From the NCBI RefSeq assembly GCF_040412425.1, contig NC_089795.1, positions 76,192,663-76,256,662 on the forward strand: DNA of 64,000 bases, written 5' to 3'. The translations under genes and the position numbers were made by a program. The DNA comes from Macrobrachium rosenbergii. Taxonomy: Eukaryota; Arthropoda; Malacostraca; Decapoda; Palaemonidae. The first letter of the stretch is position 1. Each line of letters begins with the position of its first letter. This document shows, one piece after another, positions 58,510 through 64,000 of this stretch. The notes under the pieces were generated by a model, which searched no databases, was not told where the DNA came from, and saw nothing but the letters and a program-made list of their open reading frames with translations.

Positions 58510-58780
58510 TGCAACTGTTAGTGGCAACTGTTTTTCCCGTCTACTGCCAAGCTTTGGAATTCCCTATCTGCCTCTGTAGTTTTGTAACTTCTTCTTTTTC
58601 TCTATGAGTCAGGGCTATCACCTCCGTGTTTACACAATACCTTTTAGTATTCCTTTCTCTCTTCTTGTTTTCTTCGATCCTGGGCTAGAAAAGGGCAATA
58701 GGTTGTCTATTCCACTGGCTTCTCCTCTTAAAATATCGGCTGTTAAGTAGATACCTTTAAGTATAATCTAACTTTTCAGG
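58510..58780 (+). pseudogene. C-terminus and 3' UTR of a second LINE type
   Basis: The frame 58528-58587 reads LFFPSTAKLWNSLSASVVL-stop. This is the SFFPRTARLWNSLPxSV motif ending the ORF2 protein of CR1/Jockey-like non-LTR retrotransposons. The downstream sequence with GGGCTAGAAAAGGGCAATAG and GTCTATTCCACTGGC would be the 3' UTR. The element is cut off on its left by the CT tract. It differs from the RT family at 9980, 40700, 47880 and 51380. Confidence 0.6.
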
Positions 58781-58999
58781 TTTTGCTTCTCGGAAGTGAT
58801 ATAGTTTTGCGTCATTTTTCTTCGTGCATGTGCTTCCATCGAGGATGACACGTGCGACTGAACTGGGGTACAACGAAAAACACGACTGTGACACGCTCAT
58901 ATCTCGTAACACCTGGAAATGCTCAGAACTCCACCGTTTGTAGAAAGGGATCTCGTGGCATAGTTGCAAAAAAAATTGTTCGGAATCGAGGGCTTGCTC

Positions 59000-59313
59000 A
59001 AAGGGTGTATTTTAAAATGTCGAGTACTCAAAGATGTATTCTAAAATGTCGAGTACTCAAAGGTGTATTCTAAGTTGTCGAGTACTCGAAGGTGTATTCT
59101 GAAATGTCGAATACTCAGTGGTGTATTCTAAAATGGCGAGTGCTCAAAGGTGCAGTCTAAAATGTCGAGTACTCAAAGGTGTATTCTAAAATGACGAATA
59201 CTCAATGGTGTATTCTAAAATGTCGAGTACTTAAACGTGTATTTTGAAATGTCGAGTACTCAAAGGTGAATTCTAAATGTCGAGTACTCAAAGGTGTATC
59301 CTAAAATATCGAA
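59000..59313. repeat. 29-bp minisatellite, about 11 copies
   Basis: Units read AAAGGTGTATTCTAAAATGT then CGAGTACTC, each with 1-4 substitutions; one copy is 28 bp and the first has 30. The AGTACT palindrome in the unit is conserved in most copies. Confidence 0.95.
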
Positions 59314-60000
59314 GGCTAGCATCATGGAAACATCGTTCATTCAAAGTAAAACGATGATACCTATATATTTTTTATAATCGTTCAGTTGTCCTGAGCTGTA
59401 CTTGAATCTTAGTTTTAATCATCCTCTTCCCAAGGTTTTTATTTTCTTCCTCTTTTTCCTTGTTCTGTAGGTGAGACTTGCCGATTTCTTTAATACATTA
59501 TCATAGACCAAACGAATCCCTGTAGAACACACTGAAAATTGGCATCCTCTTACGCAACACCTCTAAAAATGTGTAATAAAAAGTTAAAACAGGCTATCAT
59601 GCAAAATCTGCCATTATTCTGAAGGCCGGTGTTTGCACCTGCGCCCTTGATGGCCAGCATACCTTCCTAAACAAAATGTTCAGAGAGGAGGGCAAGTGAA
59701 AATCATTATTTTTAACCCGTACTGTCAAGTTGTAGTGATTGTAAGTGGTACTTATGCGGGGAATATGCTGTGCTTGCTTTTTTTTCTCTTTTAGTATTAT
59801 TACTTTTATTTCTATCCTCCCACGCTGCTTGCCACATGACCCTGTCCGCTGTCCAGCCGCGCCCTATCCTATCCTATCCTACCACACAGACTGACGCGCC
59901 AGGTAGAACTGCTTAGATCAAGGTTTTATCCTAAAGCCTCAAGGCCAACAACTATTAACGGTTTTCAGTAGGACATCCTACGAAGGGACTGATATGGGTG
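59314..60000. other. Unique DNA
   Basis: Only a short (CCTAT)4 run at 59862-59882 is notable. Confidence 0.45.
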
Positions 60001-60333
<333 letters not shown>

Positions 60334-61685
60334 CTATACACCACAAACTAGAGCCAGACATACCATACGTCCCCTTCTTTAACTATTGATTTTCATTTTT
60401 CCATATCAGATGATACGGACTATACTGGTTGAATCGGCCTATGGTTCATCGGTTTCATAAAAAATCATTCGTTGTATTTGAGAACAATATTATTACACTC
60501 AGGAAATGCTTAGGTAATGCCCAAAGCATTTTGAAACTGCGCGACTTGATTCTTTGGTAATTTGAGGTTTCGTAACGTTTCCATGATGCAGCTTATTGTA
60601 TTTGCATTCTTTTGACTCAGGAATTCCCCTGGTTAGGAGAGACAGTCTCATGTAAAAGCAGCTTTGGGTGTTTATTATGTAAATGGTTACACAGAAAACT
60701 GTTTCCTCTTCTGCCATCATTCATTCTTCAAAAAATAAAAACCAATAAAAGTATAGTAATAATCGCATGAAATGAAGAGAAACTTCTCTCCATGAGCCTG
60801 TAAAGCCGTCCTCTTTCGCCTCAACATGAAAAAACACCTTTGAACAATTATACATTTGTGATGCCATCGCGGCCTTGACTCGTAAATCTGCAAGTCTTAG
60901 CTATAAAGCATAATTTATCTGCAAGGCCAGGTAATGAAAGTGTATTTATGGCTGCTTTGATGTTTTAAGTTGATTTCGTAAACACTTCCTACTCTTCAGT
61001 GCAGTCGTCTTTCTCTTCGGTTTACCCAGTTTTCTGTTCATTTACGTGTTTATTCATTCAATCATTTATATTTTGCACTTTTTAACTTAGTTACCTGTGC
61101 CTTTTGCGGTGTCTGTTAATCATTAGTAATCTAATGACTCTTTCATCGCGTTGTTTCCTCCAATCACAAATCCCTTCTTTAACCTTGTTAATTTCTCACT
61201 TATTTAGCTTTTCAATTTATTATTGGCATTAGCTGATTTTGCCTCTTGACGCCAGACGTAGTTGTCAAGGACCAGTCTCTTCGACATGGCGTAATTGTTT
61301 CAGAGACATTTCCGCTAAAACAAGAGTTAAAAAATAAGGAAAAAAATCTGATGCACGATATAGCGGGTCTCATCAGCCGGTTCTTTAGCCTTTCTAGATA
61401 TTTTAAGAGACTGTTTATCTATAAATATATCAGCTGCTTAAAAAAAAAACACGCAATGGCTCTGTTTACGTCTTTCTCTTGTATGAGTTACCCAGCATTA
61501 TTGCTCAGAAAACTGACATTAGATATCTCATGAACGGCAAGGTTAATATCAGTAAAAGTTACCGTGGGTCAGCGTATTAATTGATCTCAGTTTTTATTTA
61601 GCACTTTGACAGATTTTCACAATGGAAAGCTGCACAAGGAAACTCCATGCTCACATCCCTGATAGTATTTAGAAAGCAGTAACTA

Positions 61686-61690
<5 letters not shown>
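60334..61690. other. Unique AT-rich DNA
   Basis: About 1.35 kb with nothing recognisable. The 95-residue frame at 61246-61533 matches no family and has no gene context. Confidence 0.45.
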
Positions 61691-61765
<75 letters not shown>

Positions 61766-61792
61766 TGTGTGTGTGTGTATGTGTACATATAC

Positions 61793-61836
<44 letters not shown>

Positions 61837-61860
61837 GTATGTGTGTTTTGTGTGTATATA
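61689..61860. repeat. (CT)(TA)(TG)(TA) microsatellite cluster
   Basis: (CT)5, (TA)33 to 61762, TG words, a second TA run at 61798-61830, then TG words. Confidence 0.95.
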
Positions 61861-62878
61861 TACTATGTGTCCTTGAAGTCGATAAAATTCTGCAGCCAAT
61901 AGTTTTAAAGTCTAAAAAAAAAAAAAATTCTTCTGAACGCTTGAACTTGTTTTGCACCAAAAAGCAATCATTTCACGTAGGCGGTACCTCATCAGGTTCA
62001 CAATGATTTTGATGGTAAAGTAAGCGTTAAAGGTTCATTTCAGTGACTTCTAACGAGGATCAGTGCTGCGTATCATCAGTCGCTCAGTTTCGCTTTTAGC
62101 TCGTGATTTACTCCCTCCCTATGTTACTCATTTTGTCTCAGAACATCGAAATCACCAGATAGTGATCTGAAGGCAGTTTCTTGAGAACGTAAATTACAGG
62201 AACTGACCTTTTTTTTTCAAGTAAGGAATGTCATAGCTAACAATACATCTAAGACTGTCTGGGATTTTGCAGAAGAAAAATGAAGTAATGGTACTGATGG
62301 ACCCTATTTCTTAGATGAAGAAATATCTGTTGTTGAAAACTAACCAACTTTAATGACCATACTGGATCTAAAATGATCCCTAAAGGCGATCTGTATGCTG
62401 TATGAATTGGGCAAAAAAAAGCAAAGGTCAAGGAAATTAGACAGGGTAACAGGACGAGAAACTTAGGAACACACAGTCAAAAAAAAAGGAAAAATAAGAA
62501 GAAATGTAGATAAATGGACAATGGTAAGTTGGGCGGATCGCAGGTAGAAATTTCCATGGGAAATAAGTAGCCTCAGCAAGGGGCTGGATCAGATTGCAAT
62601 CTTCTTAAAAGAACGATGACGACGTTCCGGTTGCAGTCAAGGTCATTTTGGAGGTTCCATTATCTTTTTTTAGACCTACCCTCAGTTGCCGAGCAAAGAT
62701 TGACGGGAAAAAGAATTGAAAAATGTTGAAGATGCATTTGAGATCTGATTGCAACGAAGAATACAAGTTTTGACGATACGAATGTAATGGTTAGTTGGAG
62801 GTGTTATAAAACGTAGAGAATAAAAAATCTATGAGTTAAGAAAAAGTAGTATTACTAACAGACGGTAGATTTGATGGT
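61861..62878. other. Unique DNA
   Basis: Nothing recognised; an A-run lies at 61914-61927. Confidence 0.45.
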
Positions 62879-62940
62879 GGGTTATTTAAATGATTATATA
62901 TATAATATATATGTATATATATATTATATTTAGATAACCC
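62879..62940. repeat. 62-bp AT-rich palindrome
   Basis: GGGTTATTTAAATGATTATA at the left pairs with TATATTTAGATAACCC at the right around a TATATAATATATATG core. A short cruciform-capable sequence. Confidence 0.75.
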
Positions 62941-62984
62941 ATATCATACAGTATAGATATATGTATTTTTCTTAACACGATGTA

Positions 62985-62991
<7 letters not shown>

Positions 62992-63059
<68 letters not shown>

Positions 63060-63062
63060 ATA
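62992..63062. repeat. (TA)n(CA)n compound microsatellite
   Basis: About 18 TA units followed by about 12 CA units and imperfect CA words. Confidence 0.95.
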
Positions 63063-64000
63063 CTGCTGGCATTACAGTACACAATACCTGACTCCTGGCC
63101 TCCACCTTGGTAGCTTATTTCCGAGTCTGTTATTTCTCAACTTTATGATGTCATGTTGCTGTAATGAATCTTTTCCTTTTCTTGTGCAAAATAAACCCAC
63201 GTACCGACGTCTCCATCAGTCTTATCTGAAAGATAGGTCTCTATCTGTTTTTTTATCTTATTTCTCGACCATGTAAGTTGTGCCCACGAATCCCTTACGA
63301 GAAGAGTTGAAGAAGATTTAGCGATAGCAAGACTCTTGTGGTAAGGGATGACGCCAAAACTACTTTCACTGCTAACCTTGGGAAGATTGTGTTAGTGACC
63401 CACTGTTCTGTCCCTTTTTGCTTTTTGTCTGTTTTTTTCATGTCGGGGAACCCTTTATATACTCTCTCCTTTCACTCCTTTCACTGCTTCTTTTTACATC
63501 CTTTTCTCCCTCCATTTTCTTCTTGCGGGTCCACGGTACCTTCTGGTTTTTTGCCAGGATGCGAACCTTAATTTCCTCTTGAATTTAGGACGCCATGACG
63601 ATTGTTTCCTTCTCTTTGTAAAGGACTGACTGTCCAGCCTGTCCCGCACCCTTTACTTTTCTCTTTCAAATCGTATTGTGGTGACTTTAACAAAAGATTT
63701 TTCCTTACACCTTAAACTTTAATCGTTTTGCTTATACAGATCCTTTAGGGAATGTCGTGCTTACAAAGTCCTTTCTGTAGCACACTGCAGACTGCATTAA
63801 AAGTTCTATGCTGGGTCTTTTATGCATCAGCTGCATTCCTTTCGGTCAATCACCTTTCTTGGGTTTCATTTAGCCCTTTCTTACTTACCTGTCTACCTTC
63901 GTCAGCTTGATCTGGTTCCATTTTTATTTCTCGTATATATAAGAACAAATCCTTCGGGCGAGTCCTACGAGTGTAATTTTTCTGTAAGAACTATACTCTG
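63063..64000. other. Unique, pyrimidine-rich DNA to the window end
   Basis: No recognisable exon. Plus-strand pyrimidine richness (63380-63720) fits intron or intergenic DNA. If the 53.3-kb exon is real, this would lie in its first intron. Confidence 0.35.

Noticed and set aside
59440..59490. Pyrimidine tract ending TTGTTCTGTAG, considered as an acceptor for exon 2
   Set aside because: The following frame (VRLADFFNTLS) stops quickly and is not a signal-peptide core.
59862..59882. (CCTAT)4 run as telomere-like sequence
   Set aside because: Wrong unit for arthropod telomeres (TTAGG) and too short.
63440..63500. TTTATATACTC near 63450 as a TATA box
   Set aside because: No initiator match or start codon with donor site downstream; local pyrimidine-rich DNA produces such words often.

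Overview
The window looks like intergenic DNA from a decapod crustacean, most likely a shrimp or prawn type genome. The evidence is the very high density of long (TA)n, (GA/CT)n, (CA/TG)n and trinucleotide microsatellites, AT-rich unique DNA, a short dispersed repeat at 28449-28700 that I recognise from decapod sequences, and several decayed non-LTR retrotransposon copies of the kind common in those genomes. The species cannot be named from the sequence alone. There are no bacterial-type operons, and I found no complete protein-coding gene, tRNA, rRNA or CRISPR array. Nearly all open frames are translations of microsatellites (runs of YIYI, SLSL, HTHT, RERE) or lie opposite decayed repeats.

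Region by region: 0-9 kb is rich in tandem arrays: a 37-bp minisatellite, two arrays whose unit carries an internal (GA)n tract, a degenerate 21-bp array that stays open because 21 is a multiple of three, and an older degenerate array split by a 267-bp inverted-repeat element. 9-20 kb holds a decayed LINE reverse-transcriptase (RT) fragment, two full copies of a roughly 400-bp hairpin-rich repeat, and two unique stretches that could be regulatory. 20-37 kb is unique AT-rich DNA with microsatellites, a third full hairpin repeat, a CpG-rich block at 30.15-30.69 kb, a 611-bp palindrome around TA repeats, and a unique block at 35.2-36.2 kb with octamer-like motifs. 37-52 kb contains the fourth full hairpin repeat, a large antisense RT pseudogene, a 439-bp foldback transposon with an exact 8-bp target-site duplication, two more RT fragments, other inverted repeats, and tRNA-derived SINE-like elements ending in microsatellites. 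52-64 kb contains the only convincing host-gene signal: a TATA box, an initiator, a short 5' UTR and a 12-base first coding exon (Met-Lys-Val-Gln then a GT donor), the arrangement typical of arthropod cuticle-protein genes. It also holds two 3' ends of a second LINE type, a 29-bp minisatellite and more microsatellites.

No set of genes working together can be described. The organising theme is mobile and repetitive DNA: one RT family in four pieces, a second LINE type, a hairpin-rich family in five pieces (all four full copies in the same orientation), several foldback elements, and SINE-like elements that seem to seed microsatellites. Boundaries of degenerate repeats are approximate, usually within 10-30 bases. 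All family calls were made by eye and need database confirmation.
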